A stretch of DNA of 29,119 nt, taken from a virus. This document shows positions 1 through 7,858 of the stretch, piece after piece. The position numbers were made by a program, and so were the translations under genes. Location of the stretch: positions 1-29,119 of IMG/VR virus record IMGVR_UViG_3300032050_000606; one strand, written 5' to 3'. The notes under the pieces were generated by a model that saw nothing but the letters and a program-made list of their open reading frames with translations, searched no databases and was not told where the DNA came from. The first letter of the stretch is position 1. The number at the start of each line of letters is the position of its first letter.

Positions 1-1587
1 GGCGCACAAGGTGCACAAGGCGCACAAGGTGTACAAGGCGCACAAGGCGCGCAAGGTGCACAAGGAAACTTTGGTGGAGTCACGTTTGAATATGTCTTCG
101 ACACCAACACCGATCAAACAGACCCCGGCACTGGAAAACTAAAGTTCAGCAACGCAGATATCACTCTTGCAACAGAGCTCACAATCGACGATCTTGACGT
201 AAACTCGACAGATATTCAGTCGTATCTGCGCACGATCGACGACTCGACGAGCACAATGAAAGGTCACTTTAGAATCTCTAACAAGAGTGACTCTTCAGAC
301 TTTGCAATTTTTACGATCTCATCTATCACAGAAGAATCTGGCTTTTTTGATGTCGCTTGTGCATATGTCTCCGGGTCGGCAAGCGCGTTTAGTAACAGTG
401 AAAGTGTGATCATCACGTTCGCAAGAACAGGTGATGTAGGCGCGCAAGGTGCTCAGGGTGCGACTGGCGCACAGGGTGCCCAAGGTGCAACTGGTCCTCA
501 GGGTCCACAGGGAGATATTGGCGCTCAGGGCGCAACTGGTGCTCAAGGTGCAACGGGTGCTCAGGGTGCAACGGGTCCTCAAGGACCACAGGGTGATGCT
601 GGTGCGAATGGCGCACAGGGCGCACAGGGTCCTCAAGGAGATGTGGGACCTCAGGGTGCTACTGGTTCACAAGGAGCAACGGGAGCGACAGGAGCACAGG
701 GTCCACAGGGGTCCGCTGGTCCACAGGGTGCACAGGGCGATGTTGGTCCGCAAGGTGCTACGGGTGCGCAGGGTGCTACCGGTCCTCAGGGACCGCAAGG
801 CGATACTGGACCTCAGGGGGCGACGGGCGCACAAGGCGCTACGGGCGCTCAGGGGGCGACTGGACCACAAGGCGATGCCGGTCCACAAGGACCACAAGGA
901 GCAACTGGCGCTCAGGGTGCGACTGGCGCACAGGGTTCAACTGGTCCACAAGGCGATGTGGGACCGCAGGGTGCAACTGGTTCACAGGGTCCGCAGGGGG
1001 CGCAGGGAGCAACAGGACCACAGGGCGCTACCGGTGCTACGGGTGACGCTGGTCCACAAGGCGCAACTGGCTCTCAGGGTGCCACCGGACCCCAAGGCGC
1101 AACTGGCGCGCAGGGAGATACAGGTCCGCAGGGACCTCAAGGGGCAACTGGCGCTCAGGGTGCTCAAGGTGCTACTGGTCCTGTTGCAGGTTCTGCAAAC
1201 CAGGTTGTATATAAAGACGGTTCTAACGCTGCAGCAGGTAGTGCAAACTTAACATTCAGCGGAACTGCACTTGATCTTCTCGGCACTGCTACGGTTCGTG
1301 CTGCAGCAACTCAAGATGGTGTTGCCCTTATGGGACGCTCTGGTGGCACGAGTAGTCATGAAGTAGTTCTAACACCGGCAACACTTAGTGCCGATAGAAC
1401 CATCACTTTACCTAATGCTTCAGGAACAGTCGCTCTTATCACAGTATCCGACACTGCCCCAACAGCACCAGCCGCAGGAAGCCTATGGTTTAAGTCCGAT
1501 ACCGGCAACCTTCTCGTGTATTATGATTCATACTGGATTGATGCGGCGGCCCCCGCATATAGCACACTAGATGGAGGGACAGCATAA
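1..1587 (+). CDS. Collagen-like tail fibre protein, 5' end outside window
   Basis: The reading frame is open from base 1, so the gene starts upstream. The first ATG in the window (256) is internal: bases 1-255 encode seven Gly-X-Gln triplets and then a globular segment that continues through it. Domain order: short Gly-X-Y run (1-66), globular interdomain (about 67-429), 84 uninterrupted Gly-X-Y triplets (430-1185), then a C-terminal globular part. That part contains [15 protein letters not shown], a motif common in phage fibre C-termini, and ends in a [11 protein letters not shown]...YWIDA module. Triplets are rich in GAQ, GAT and GPQ, as in phage collagen-like fibres, which form trimeric stalks. 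The stop overlaps the next start by one base (TAATG). Likely a structural fibre on the virion tail; receptor-binding role is inferred. Confidence 0.9.
   Translation, partial: GAQGAQGAQGVQGAQGAQGAQGNFGGVTFEYVFDTNTDQTDPGTGKLKFSNADITLATELTIDDLDVNSTDIQSYLRTIDDSTSTMKGHFRISNKSDSSDFAIFTISSITEESGFFDVACAYVSGSASAFSNSESVIITFARTGDVGAQGAQGATGAQGAQGATGPQGPQGDIGAQGATGAQGATGAQGATGPQGPQGDAGANGAQGAQGPQGDVGPQGATGSQGATGATGAQGPQGSAGPQGAQGDVGPQGATGAQGATGPQGPQGDTGPQGATGAQGATGAQGATGPQGDAGPQGPQGATGAQGATGAQGSTGPQGDVGPQGATGSQGPQGAQGATGPQGATGATGDAGPQGATGSQGATGPQGATGAQGDTGPQGPQGATGAQGAQGATGPVAGSANQVVYKDGSNAAAGSANLTFSGTALDLLGTATVRAAATQDGVALMGRSGGTSSHEVVLTPATLSADRTITLPNASGTVALITVSDTAPTAPAAGSLWFKSDTGNLLVYYDSYWIDAAAPAYSTLDGGTA
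430..1185 (+). repeat. 84 consecutive Gly-X-Y codon triplets (collagen-like)
   Basis: I counted 84 in-frame Gly-X-Y triplets with no interruption, built mostly from [18 protein letters not shown] and a few GSQ/GAN. The 9-base periodicity keeps other frames and the opposite strand open, producing several spurious ORFs. A second, shorter run of seven Gly-X-Gln triplets occupies bases 1-63. Confidence 0.95.
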
Positions 1588-2465
1588 TGGCAATTGACTT
1601 CCCTAATAGCCCTACTGCAGGTGACCTCTACACCGCTGGTGGTAAGACATGGCAGTGGAATGGTACCTACTGGGCCGCTTATGGAACAGGGCCAGTTCTC
1701 CGTACCTCTGATACGCCTCCTGCTTCACCTAACGCTGGTGACCTTTGGTATGAGACCGACACTGGGCGATTCTTTACCTACATTGATAGCGCATGGGTAG
1801 AAATTGGTAACGCTACGGATGTTGCTGGTGCGTTGCAACCGGGGCAGGTGACCGCGTTGTCGGCGGTGACGAGCTTGACGACCGACGACGTGTTTCCGGT
1901 GGTTGATAATCCGTCGAGTGCGACGGCGGCGAACAAGATTACTTACGGCAATTTGGTGACGGCGATGTCGGCCAGTCTTGCGCCAGGTTTGGTGTTGGTG
2001 AAGACACAGGCAATCGGCACAGCCGTCGCATCGGTGGAAGTGACTGGAGCCTTCTCAAGTACATACGACAACTATCGGATTGTCATAACGACGGACAGCG
2101 CAAGCACTGATGAATCACTCCTATTGACGCTCGGATCATCAGTTGCTTCGTACTACTACGCTAATTGGCAGATGAACTTCACTGTCGCTTACGGCGAGAT
2201 CAAGGCTACTAACACTTCATCATGGCGGCTTGGATCAGTTGATGGAGCGAACGGAGCATACGCAATCGTTGACGTAATCAGACCATTTGAGGCGAGACCA
2301 ACAAATGCTTCTTGGACGAATGTGTACGCCGATACAAATGGAACGGCTTGGATAGGTGGTGGATTCCACAATTCGTCCACCTCATACACGTCGTTCACCG
2401 TCAAACCGGGCTCGGGAACAATTACCGGCGGCACGATTCGCGTCTATGGATATAGGAACTCATAA
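1587..2465 (+). CDS. Tail fibre-like protein with shared anchor module
   Basis: 292 residues. The N-terminus [20 protein letters not shown] followed by WQWNGTYWAAYG is a module also found at the start of the gene at 2580. A second GDLWYETDTGRF...AWVEIG module follows at about residues 50-75. A hinge (about 80-130) contains a Lys-Ile-Thr-Tyr segment typical of phage fibres, then a beta-rich C-terminal domain. The start is fixed by the TAATG overlap with the preceding stop. Bases about 1815-1990 use many G- and C-ending codons, unlike both flanks, suggesting mosaic assembly. Probably a virion fibre or adhesin; ligand unknown. Confidence 0.8.
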   Translation: MAIDFPNSPTAGDLYTAGGKTWQWNGTYWAAYGTGPVLRTSDTPPASPNAGDLWYETDTGRFFTYIDSAWVEIGNATDVAGALQPGQVTALSAVTSLTTDDVFPVVDNPSSATAANKITYGNLVTAMSASLAPGLVLVKTQAIGTAVASVEVTGAFSSTYDNYRIVITTDSASTDESLLLTLGSSVASYYYANWQMNFTVAYGEIKATNTSSWRLGSVDGANGAYAIVDVIRPFEARPTNASWTNVYADTNGTAWIGGGFHNSSTSYTSFTVKPGSGTITGGTIRVYGYRNS

Positions 2466-2590
2466 TGGAACCCGAACGACCCAACATCCAAATCGATGAT
2501 CTAGTGCGCCCTATGACAGACGAGGAATACGAAGCGTTGCTCGCGTCAGGTTGGACTCTTGAATCAACCGAGGTAACTGATGGCGATTGA
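2465..2590 (+). CDS. Small acidic protein between fibre genes (41 aa)
   Basis: ATG at 2465 overlaps the upstream stop (TAATG) and the frame ends TGA at 2588-2590, overlapping the next fibre gene by 11 bases. The product starts MEPERPNIQIDDLV and contains MTDEEYEALLASGWTLES, an acidic helix-like segment seen in short phage proteins linked to tail genes. No signal peptide or membrane segment. The perfect coupling on both sides argues for real translation. A fibre chaperone or a virion component are both possible; I do not recognise a defined family. Confidence 0.6.
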   Translation: MEPERPNIQIDDLVRPMTDEEYEALLASGWTLESTEVTDGD

Positions 2591-3752
2591 CTTCCCCAAC
2601 TCCCCCACCACCGGCCAAATCTTTACGTCGGGCGACAAGTCGTGGATTTGGGACGGAACCGTCTGGAAAGCCTACGGTGCGTCCCTGTCCCCAACCGTAC
2701 TGAAAGTGGACTCGACGAACACGCGGGTTGGTATCAACAACCAGTCCCCGGCGTACACGTTGGATGTCAACGGGACGGTCGAGGCCACCCAGTTCATTCA
2801 GGGTACGGACTATTTGACTCCGTATACGGGGTTCCGTAATGCGATCATCAACGGCGACTTCCGCATCAACCAGCGAGCATGGTCGTCGTCCACGGCAAGC
2901 ACCACTTATGGTTATGACCGCTGGAAAGTATTCAATGTCGGTGGCACAGTCACCATGTCAAGCCAGTCCTTTACGGTTGGTTCACCTGCCGCCACAGGTT
3001 ATGAGTCTCCCAATTTTGTCCGACTTGTGACGGCAAGTCAGTCGGCATCTGGAGATTACGCCGTCCTTCAACAGCCCATTGAGGATGCTAGAACATTCGC
3101 CAACAGCACGGTTACGATTTCGTTTTGGGCAAAAGCGGCTAGCGGTACACCCAAAGTTGCTGTTGAACTAGCACAGGTATTTGGAACTGGTGGTAGCCCA
3201 TCGGCAGATGTCAACACTCTTGGTGGTCAAGTAACGCTTTCTACATCATGGGTTCGCTATTCGGTTACTATGACCGTCCCTAACATCAATGGCAAAACGT
3301 TTGGCACGACAGCAAACACCAGTAGCCTAAACTGTAACCTGTGGGTTTCGGCAGGAAGCACCTTCAATGCGCGACTAAATAGCATTGGCATCCAGAACAA
3401 CACCTTCGACTTCTGGGGTGTTCAGGTTGAGCGTGGGTCGGTGGCAACACCGTTCGAGCAGAGGCCGATCGGCGCAGAGTTGGCGTTGTGCCAGCGGTAC
3501 TACTTTCGTGAAACAGATACCGCAATCCCTATGTGGCCCGACCAAAATGGCACGGGAAGTACCAATAGGTATTGCAACATACAGTTTCCAGTAAGAATGA
3601 GAACAAATACCTACACGGCATCGGGTAATTCTGGTGCTGGTGCGTTGAGTGTGTATTACAAGGCTGTTACTAATTGTTCCTTTTCTCGTACTTCAGGCGG
3701 CAATAGTTTTGGAACAGACTTGTGGAACTTTGTCATTGATGGAGAGTTTTGA
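2580..3752 (+). CDS. Tail fibre protein with jelly-roll-like C-terminal domain
   Basis: 390 residues. Residues 1-35 repeat the [10 protein letters not shown]...W.W.GT.W anchor found in the gene at 1587. About 35-75 is a segment with VGINNQSPAYTLDVNGTV, a fibre motif related to those preceding intramolecular chaperone or shaft regions. About 80-320 resembles the carbohydrate-binding-module-like fold common in phage fibres, beginning FRNAIINGDFRINQR and ending FDFWGVQVERGSVATPFEQR. The C-terminus (ALCQRYYFRE...) is the usual short tail of that family. The next start overlaps the stop (TGATG). Likely binds host-surface glycan or another fibre; specificity unknown. Confidence 0.85.
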   Translation: MAIDFPNSPTTGQIFTSGDKSWIWDGTVWKAYGASLSPTVLKVDSTNTRVGINNQSPAYTLDVNGTVEATQFIQGTDYLTPYTGFRNAIINGDFRINQRAWSSSTASTTYGYDRWKVFNVGGTVTMSSQSFTVGSPAATGYESPNFVRLVTASQSASGDYAVLQQPIEDARTFANSTVTISFWAKAASGTPKVAVELAQVFGTGGSPSADVNTLGGQVTLSTSWVRYSVTMTVPNINGKTFGTTANTSSLNCNLWVSAGSTFNARLNSIGIQNNTFDFWGVQVERGSVATPFEQRPIGAELALCQRYYFRETDTAIPMWPDQNGTGSTNRYCNIQFPVRMRTNTYTASGNSGAGALSVYYKAVTNCSFSRTSGGNSFGTDLWNFVIDGEF

Positions 3753-3907
3753 TGTACGGGACATTTACAACAACACGCGGCGAACAATACATAGTGCGTC
3801 TAGAAGATGTTGCGTTTATCTCAATGGACGAATCATGCCGCGACTACCGTGCCTATCTAGCATGGCTAGAAGAAGGCAACACCCCCGAAGAATGGCAGGC
3901 TGAATAA
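3752..3907 (+). CDS. Small fibre-associated protein (51 aa)
   Basis: ATG at 3752 overlaps the upstream TGA and the TAA at 3905-3907 overlaps the next ATG, so it is coupled at both ends. The product starts MYGTFTTTRGEQYIVRLED and contains DYRAYLAWLEEGNTPEEWQ. The Y..WL..GNTPE signature is one I associate with short phage proteins encoded beside tail-fibre genes. It could be a fibre assembly factor or small virion protein; no biochemical function can be read from the sequence. Confidence 0.65.
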   Translation: MYGTFTTTRGEQYIVRLEDVAFISMDESCRDYRAYLAWLEEGNTPEEWQAE

Positions 3908-4272
3908 TGGCTCGTAACGCACTCATACAAATACGGCGTGATACCGCCGCTAACTGGACCTCAGTTAACCCAACTCTTGCCGCTGGTGAGATGGGGTTTG
4001 AAACAGATACTGGCAAGTTCAAAATCGGCACTGGTTCTACAGCGTGGACCAGCCTTTCTTATGCCACAACAATTCCTTCTAATACCGTGACTAGCGCAAT
4101 GATTGTTGATGGCACTATTGTTGACGGGGATATTAACGCTTCGGCGGCTATCGCCCCATCTAAAGTTGCAGGCGTTTTCATTACTGGTGACAGTTCTAAT
4201 AACACTATTACTATTTCAACATCATCACCAACCGGGGGTAACGATGGGGATGTCTGGATGGTTTATTCCTGA
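3907..4272 (+). CDS. Short tail protein with Mtd-like N-terminal domain
   Basis: 121 residues. The N-terminal segment ALIQIRRDTAANWTSVNPTL followed by AAGEMGFETDTGKFKIGTG matches the pattern of the N-terminal domain of major-tropism-determinant-like and many other phage fibre proteins, a small beta module for attachment to the tail. A low-complexity Ile/Ala/Asp hinge follows (about 60-95), and the protein ends SSPTGGNDGDVWMVYS, an abbreviated version of the GD-W module seen in neighbours. There is no receptor-binding C-terminal domain, so it is an anchor without a tip, perhaps a connector. Start and stop overlap both neighbours by one base. Confidence 0.75.
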   Translation: MARNALIQIRRDTAANWTSVNPTLAAGEMGFETDTGKFKIGTGSTAWTSLSYATTIPSNTVTSAMIVDGTIVDGDINASAAIAPSKVAGVFITGDSSNNTITISTSSPTGGNDGDVWMVYS

Positions 4273-6656
4273 TGTCTCATCTTACTAAAGTCGCTGGTAC
4301 TTGGCGAAATTCAAAGCCTTATACGAAAGTTGCTGGTACATGGAAGTTGGCTGACTATGTTTACAACAAGGTTGGCGGAAGGTGGTATACCTCTTTTGTT
4401 AAGGGTGGTTTGGTTGATAAGTCTTGGGATGATAGGGACCAGACAGGAGTGTTTGGTACTGGTGCTGGTACTGGTTCTGTTTACGCAATAGCATTTCAGT
4501 CTGACGGTAAAATCCTTGTTGGTGGTTATTTCACTTCTTGGAACGGTACGACCGTAGGTAATATTGTTCGTTTAAATGCTGACGGCACTAGAGATACTGC
4601 ATTTACAACAAACACTGGTACTGGTGCTAATAGTTATATTCTTTCTGTAGCAATTCAGTCTGACGGTAAAATCCTTGTAGGTGGTGAATTTAGTTCTTGG
4701 AACGGCACAGCAGTAAATTATATTGTTAGATTAAACTCTGACGGTACTAGAGACACTGCATTTACTACTAACACTGGTACTGGTGCTGATGATTATATTT
4801 TTTCTGTAGCAATTCAATCTGACGGCAAAATCCTTGTAGGTGGTTTTTTTGGTGCTTGGAACGGTACGACCGTAGGTCGTATTGTTAGATTAAACTCTGA
4901 CGGTACTAGAGACACTGCATTTACTACTAACACTGGTACTGGTGCTGATGATTATATTTTTTCTGTAGCAATTCAATCTGACGGTAAAATACTTCTTGGT
5001 GGTTATTTCACTTCTTGGAACGGTACGACTGTAAACCGTACTGCTCGTTTGAATTCTGACGGCACTAGAGACACTGCATTTACTACTAACACTGGTACTG
5101 GTGCTAATAATGTTATTTATACAATCGCAATTCAATCTGACGGCAAAATCCTTGTAGGTGGTAATTTTAGTGCTTGGAACGGTACGACTGTAGGTCGTAT
5201 TGTTAGATTAAATTCTGATGGTACTAGAGATACTGCGTTTACTACTAATACTGGTACTGGTGCTGATAGTTCTATTGAAACAATCGCAATTCAGTCTGAT
5301 GGCAAAATCCTTGTAGGTGGTTATTTCACTTCTTGGAACGGTACAGCAGTAAATTATATTGTTCGCTTGAACTCTGACGGTACTAGAGATACTGCATTTA
5401 CAACAAACACTGGTACTGGTGCTAATAGTTCTATTGAAACAATCGCAATTCAGTCTGATGGCAAAAGTCTTGTTGGTGGTTTTTTTGGTTCTTGGAATGG
5501 TACAGCAGTAGGTCGTATTGTTCGTTTAAATAGTGATGGCACTAGTTATGAAACATTATCTGCTTTTGCTACTAGTACGACCACTTGTGTAGCAATTCAA
5601 TCTGACGGTAAAATACTTGTAGGTGGTTTTTTTACTGCTTGGAATGGCATAACTGTAGGTCGTTTTGTTCGTTTAAATTCTGATGGCGCTATGGATACTG
5701 CGTTTACAACCAATACTGGTACTGGTGCTAATAGTTCTATTCTTTCTGTAGCAATTCAATCTGACGGTAAAATCCTTGTTGGTGGTGCTTTTACTGCTTG
5801 GAATGGCATAACTGTAGGTCGTTTTGTTCGTTTAAATTCTGATGGCGCTATGGATACTGCGTTTACAACCAATACTGGTACTGGTGCTAATAGTTCTATT
5901 CTTTCTGTAGCAATTCAATCTGACGGTAAAATCCTTGTTGGTGGTAGTTTCACTACTTGGAACGGTACGACTGTAAACCGTATTGTTCGTTTAAATAGTG
6001 ATGGTACTAGAGATACTGCATTTACTACTAATACTGGTACTGGTGCTAATACTACTATTGAAACAATCGCAATCCAGTCTGACGGAAAAATAATTGTTGG
6101 TGGTAGTTTTACTATTTGGAACGGTGCGACTGTAGGTTTTATTGTTCGTTTAAATAGTAATGGGACTAGAGATACTAGTTTTACGACTAATACTGGTACA
6201 GGGGCTAATACTACTATTGTAACAATCGCAATCCAGTCTGACGGTAAAATTCTTGTTGGCGGTAATTTTACTGTTTGGAACGGCACGGCCGTAGGTCGTA
6301 TTGTTCGTTTAAATGCTGACGGTACTAGAGATACTGCATTTACAACAAACACTGGTACTGGTGCTAGTGGTGGTGTTGTATCAATAGCAATTCAGTCTGA
6401 CGGTAAAATTCTTGTTGGCGGTAATTTTGGTGCTTGGAACGGTACGACTGTAACCCGTATTGTTCGTTTAAATAGTGATGGTACTAGAGATACTGCATTT
6501 ACTACTAATGCTGGCAATGGTGCTAATAATACTGTTCGTTCAGTCACTATTCAATCTGACCGCAAAATACTTCTTGCGGGTACTTTTACTAGTTTTAATG
6601 CTCTTAATCAATTCAGAAGATTTTTTGTTCGTATAGGAGGAGAAGACGCATCATGA
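4272..6656 (+). CDS. Delta-60-repeat beta-propeller tail protein (794 aa)
   Basis: Residues 1-60 hold three variants of a K-V-A/G-G-T/R-W motif (KVAGTW twice, then KVGGRWYTSF), an attachment-type repeat in phage tail proteins. From residue 75 to the end are 14 units of 53 residues (unit 7 has 49) with the pattern IQSDGKILVGG.F..WNGT followed by V..IVRLN.DGTRDTAF. This is the delta-60 repeat, predicted to form beta-propeller blades. Unit 14 is degenerate. The protein is probably a host-surface-binding adhesin. Codons end strongly in T or A compared with neighbouring genes, suggesting separate origin. TGATG start overlap and ATGA end overlap tie it into the operon. Confidence 0.85.
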   Translation: MSHLTKVAGTWRNSKPYTKVAGTWKLADYVYNKVGGRWYTSFVKGGLVDKSWDDRDQTGVFGTGAGTGSVYAIAFQSDGKILVGGYFTSWNGTTVGNIVRLNADGTRDTAFTTNTGTGANSYILSVAIQSDGKILVGGEFSSWNGTAVNYIVRLNSDGTRDTAFTTNTGTGADDYIFSVAIQSDGKILVGGFFGAWNGTTVGRIVRLNSDGTRDTAFTTNTGTGADDYIFSVAIQSDGKILLGGYFTSWNGTTVNRTARLNSDGTRDTAFTTNTGTGANNVIYTIAIQSDGKILVGGNFSAWNGTTVGRIVRLNSDGTRDTAFTTNTGTGADSSIETIAIQSDGKILVGGYFTSWNGTAVNYIVRLNSDGTRDTAFTTNTGTGANSSIETIAIQSDGKSLVGGFFGSWNGTAVGRIVRLNSDGTSYETLSAFATSTTTCVAIQSDGKILVGGFFTAWNGITVGRFVRLNSDGAMDTAFTTNTGTGANSSILSVAIQSDGKILVGGAFTAWNGITVGRFVRLNSDGAMDTAFTTNTGTGANSSILSVAIQSDGKILVGGSFTTWNGTTVNRIVRLNSDGTRDTAFTTNTGTGANTTIETIAIQSDGKIIVGGSFTIWNGATVGFIVRLNSNGTRDTSFTTNTGTGANTTIVTIAIQSDGKILVGGNFTVWNGTAVGRIVRLNADGTRDTAFTTNTGTGASGGVVSIAIQSDGKILVGGNFGAWNGTTVTRIVRLNSDGTRDTAFTTNAGNGANNTVRSVTIQSDRKILLAGTFTSFNALNQFRRFFVRIGGEDAS
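4494..6656 (+). repeat. 14 tandem 159-bp coding repeats
   Basis: Units start at 4494, 4653, 4812, 4971, 5130, 5289, 5448, 5595, 5754, 5913, 6072, 6231, 6390 and 6549. All full units are 159 bp except the one at 5448, which is 147 bp (four codons fewer). Some neighbouring units are identical over long stretches: 5630-5786 equals 5789-5945 (157 bp), and 4721-4825 equals 4880-4984 (105 bp). Confidence 0.95.
6635..6640 (+). promoter_or_regulatory. Strong Shine-Dalgarno sequence inside the propeller gene
   Basis: AGGAGG followed by AGAAG lies in the last codons of the propeller gene, 12 bases before the ATG at 6653. It provides independent initiation for the 60-residue protein in addition to ATGA coupling. 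Confidence 0.6.
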
Positions 6657-6835
6657 ACGATTACACACCAATAACAAAAGAACAGTTTTTAGAACAAAAT
6701 CCGTTTGGAAGCATCTCAAAGCAAAACCCTGATGGTTCAATTACTGTCTTAACGCAACAGGAGTACGATGACTGGGTAGAGTTTTCCAGAGGAATCTGGG
6801 ATGACGCATCTATAACAGAAGAAGAAAATGAATAA
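6653..6835 (+). CDS. Small acidic protein downstream of propeller gene (60 aa)
   Basis: The start codon overlaps the preceding stop (ATGA) and has an AGGAGG ribosome-binding site. The product (MNDYTPITKEQFLEQNPFGS...) is strongly acidic at its C-terminus, ending EEENE, and includes the aromatic segment QEYDDWVEFSRGIWDD. By position and composition it parallels the small proteins at 2465 and 3752, each following a fibre gene. Function unknown; a dedicated partner or assembly factor for the preceding adhesin is a guess from position only. Confidence 0.7.
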   Translation: MNDYTPITKEQFLEQNPFGSISKQNPDGSITVLTQQEYDDWVEFSRGIWDDASITEEENE

Positions 6836-6861
6836 TTACCCCCAACAACAGGAGAAGAATA

Positions 6862-7064
6862 ATGTCCAATGTACAACTAGATGTCAACAAGATTGTTGAA
6901 TCGCTCGTAAATCAGATTTCCCAGAAGGCCACACGTTGCTTTCCTGCGACGAACACCCGCAAGCATCATTTGGCTGGACGCTTGACGGGGAAACTTGGAT
7001 TGCGCCGAGCCCTAATCCCGCCGAACTATGGCAACCAGAGTCCACCGCTCCTACGGAGTCTTGA
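6862..7064 (+). pseudogene. Hybrid, frame-shifted small tail-module gene
   Basis: The ATG at 6862, with an AGGAGAAG site upstream, opens a frame whose first residues MSNVQLDVNKIVESLVNQIS closely match the complete 47-residue protein at 7858. After about base 6925 this frame becomes unconvincing (Arg/Pro-rich, running to 7092 and overlapping the next gene). The -1 frame from about 6915 to the TGA at 7062-7064 is instead protein-like: PEGHTLLSCDEHPQASFGWT then LDGETWIAPSPNP. This resembles the W-T-L-D-G-E-x-W motif of short phage tail-associated proteins. That second frame has no start of its own (stop at 6897), and its TGA overlaps the glycosyltransferase ATG exactly as elsewhere in this operon. 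The likeliest explanation is fusion of two small genes out of frame, or an indel. Confidence 0.65.
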
Positions 7065-7858
7065 TGATCTCAATCATTACCCCGACCTATAACACCGACA
7101 AGTCAATCCTCGCCAGAACGTGGGCATCACTCAAGGCTCAGACGCTCACAGATTGGGAATGGGTTGTATGGGACGATTCCACCAATACCGAGACGTGGCG
7201 CCAGTTGTACGGTTTCTGTTCCGACGAGCGCTACAAGATCGCAATGTACAGATCGCACGTTCACTCCGGCTCGATTGGAGAAATCAAGCGCAACGCATTT
7301 ATGGTTGCTAAGGGCGACATTCTTGTTGAACTAGATCATGATGACGAACTGACGCCGGACTGTCTTGCCGAGATCGCTAGCGCGTTTGAGGATCCAGAGG
7401 TTGGATTTGTCTACTCGGACTGGTGTGAAATTCTTGCCGATGGCCAGTCCGGTCGCTACCCAGAAGGTTGGGGTTTTGGCTATGGGTCAGACTATTGGTC
7501 TGACGAGTACGGAGTGTGGGTAATGTCAGCGCCAGAAGTTAACGCGGTCACGATGAAGCACATCGTGTCAGCACCAAACCACGTACGCGCGTGGCGAGCC
7601 GACGTCTATAGAAAACTTAACGGACACAACCCTGCGTACGTTGTTGCCGACGACTACGAACTTGTTGTAAGAACGTTCCTTGAGACAAAATTTGCTCACA
7701 TCAATAGGCTTCTGTATAAGCAGCACGTCGGGCCGTCAACGGCGCAACGGCAAAGAAACGCGCTAATCCAAGACCTAGTAGCCGCTATTTCGTCACAATA
7801 CAGTGATATGATAGACAGCAGATTTGAAGAACTAAACAAACAGACGGAGACTGAGTAA
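7064..7858 (+). CDS. Family 2 (GT-A) glycosyltransferase
   Basis: 264 residues from the ATG at 7064. I prefer this start to the ATG at 7028 because it begins with the canonical first strand MISIITPTYNT and overlaps the preceding TGA (TGATG), the rule in this operon. It has the GT2 fold signature: PTYNT near residue 6-10, the WVVWDDS nucleotide-binding strand, and a D-H-D-D cluster (VELDHDDEL) as metal and sugar-nucleotide site, followed by FVYSDWCEI. No membrane segment. It lies among tail genes, so it may glycosylate virion fibres or a host glycan; acceptor and donor cannot be read from the sequence. Confidence 0.85.
   Translation: MISIITPTYNTDKSILARTWASLKAQTLTDWEWVVWDDSTNTETWRQLYGFCSDERYKIAMYRSHVHSGSIGEIKRNAFMVAKGDILVELDHDDELTPDCLAEIASAFEDPEVGFVYSDWCEILADGQSGRYPEGWGFGYGSDYWSDEYGVWVMSAPEVNAVTMKHIVSAPNHVRAWRADVYRKLNGHNPAYVVADDYELVVRTFLETKFAHINRLLYKQHVGPSTAQRQRNALIQDLVAAISSQYSDMIDSRFEELNKQTETE

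Noticed and set aside
319-1252. Long ORFs in the +2 frame and on the minus strand across the collagen-like gene
   Set aside because: They arise from the 9-base Gly-X-Y periodicity; their products are Arg/Leu/His/Ser-rich low-complexity sequence with no start context.
4890-6352. Antisense ORFs across the propeller gene
   Set aside because: They repeat with the 159-bp unit and have no independent signals.
4494-6656. CRISPR array
   Set aside because: The regular repeats are in-frame coding units with no spacers.
6915-6930. Programmed -1 ribosomal frameshift site
   Set aside because: TTTCCCA is present at 6917-6923 but in the wrong phase for slipping from the first frame to the second, and no downstream stem was seen.
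7028-7063. Upstream start of the glycosyltransferase
   Set aside because: The 12 extra residues precede a canonical GT2 first strand, and the ATG at 7064 overlaps a stop in the pattern used throughout the operon.
6862-7092. Intact 76-residue protein
   Set aside because: Its second half is compositionally unlike a protein and overlaps the glycosyltransferase gene; the -1 frame fits better and ends exactly at the next start.
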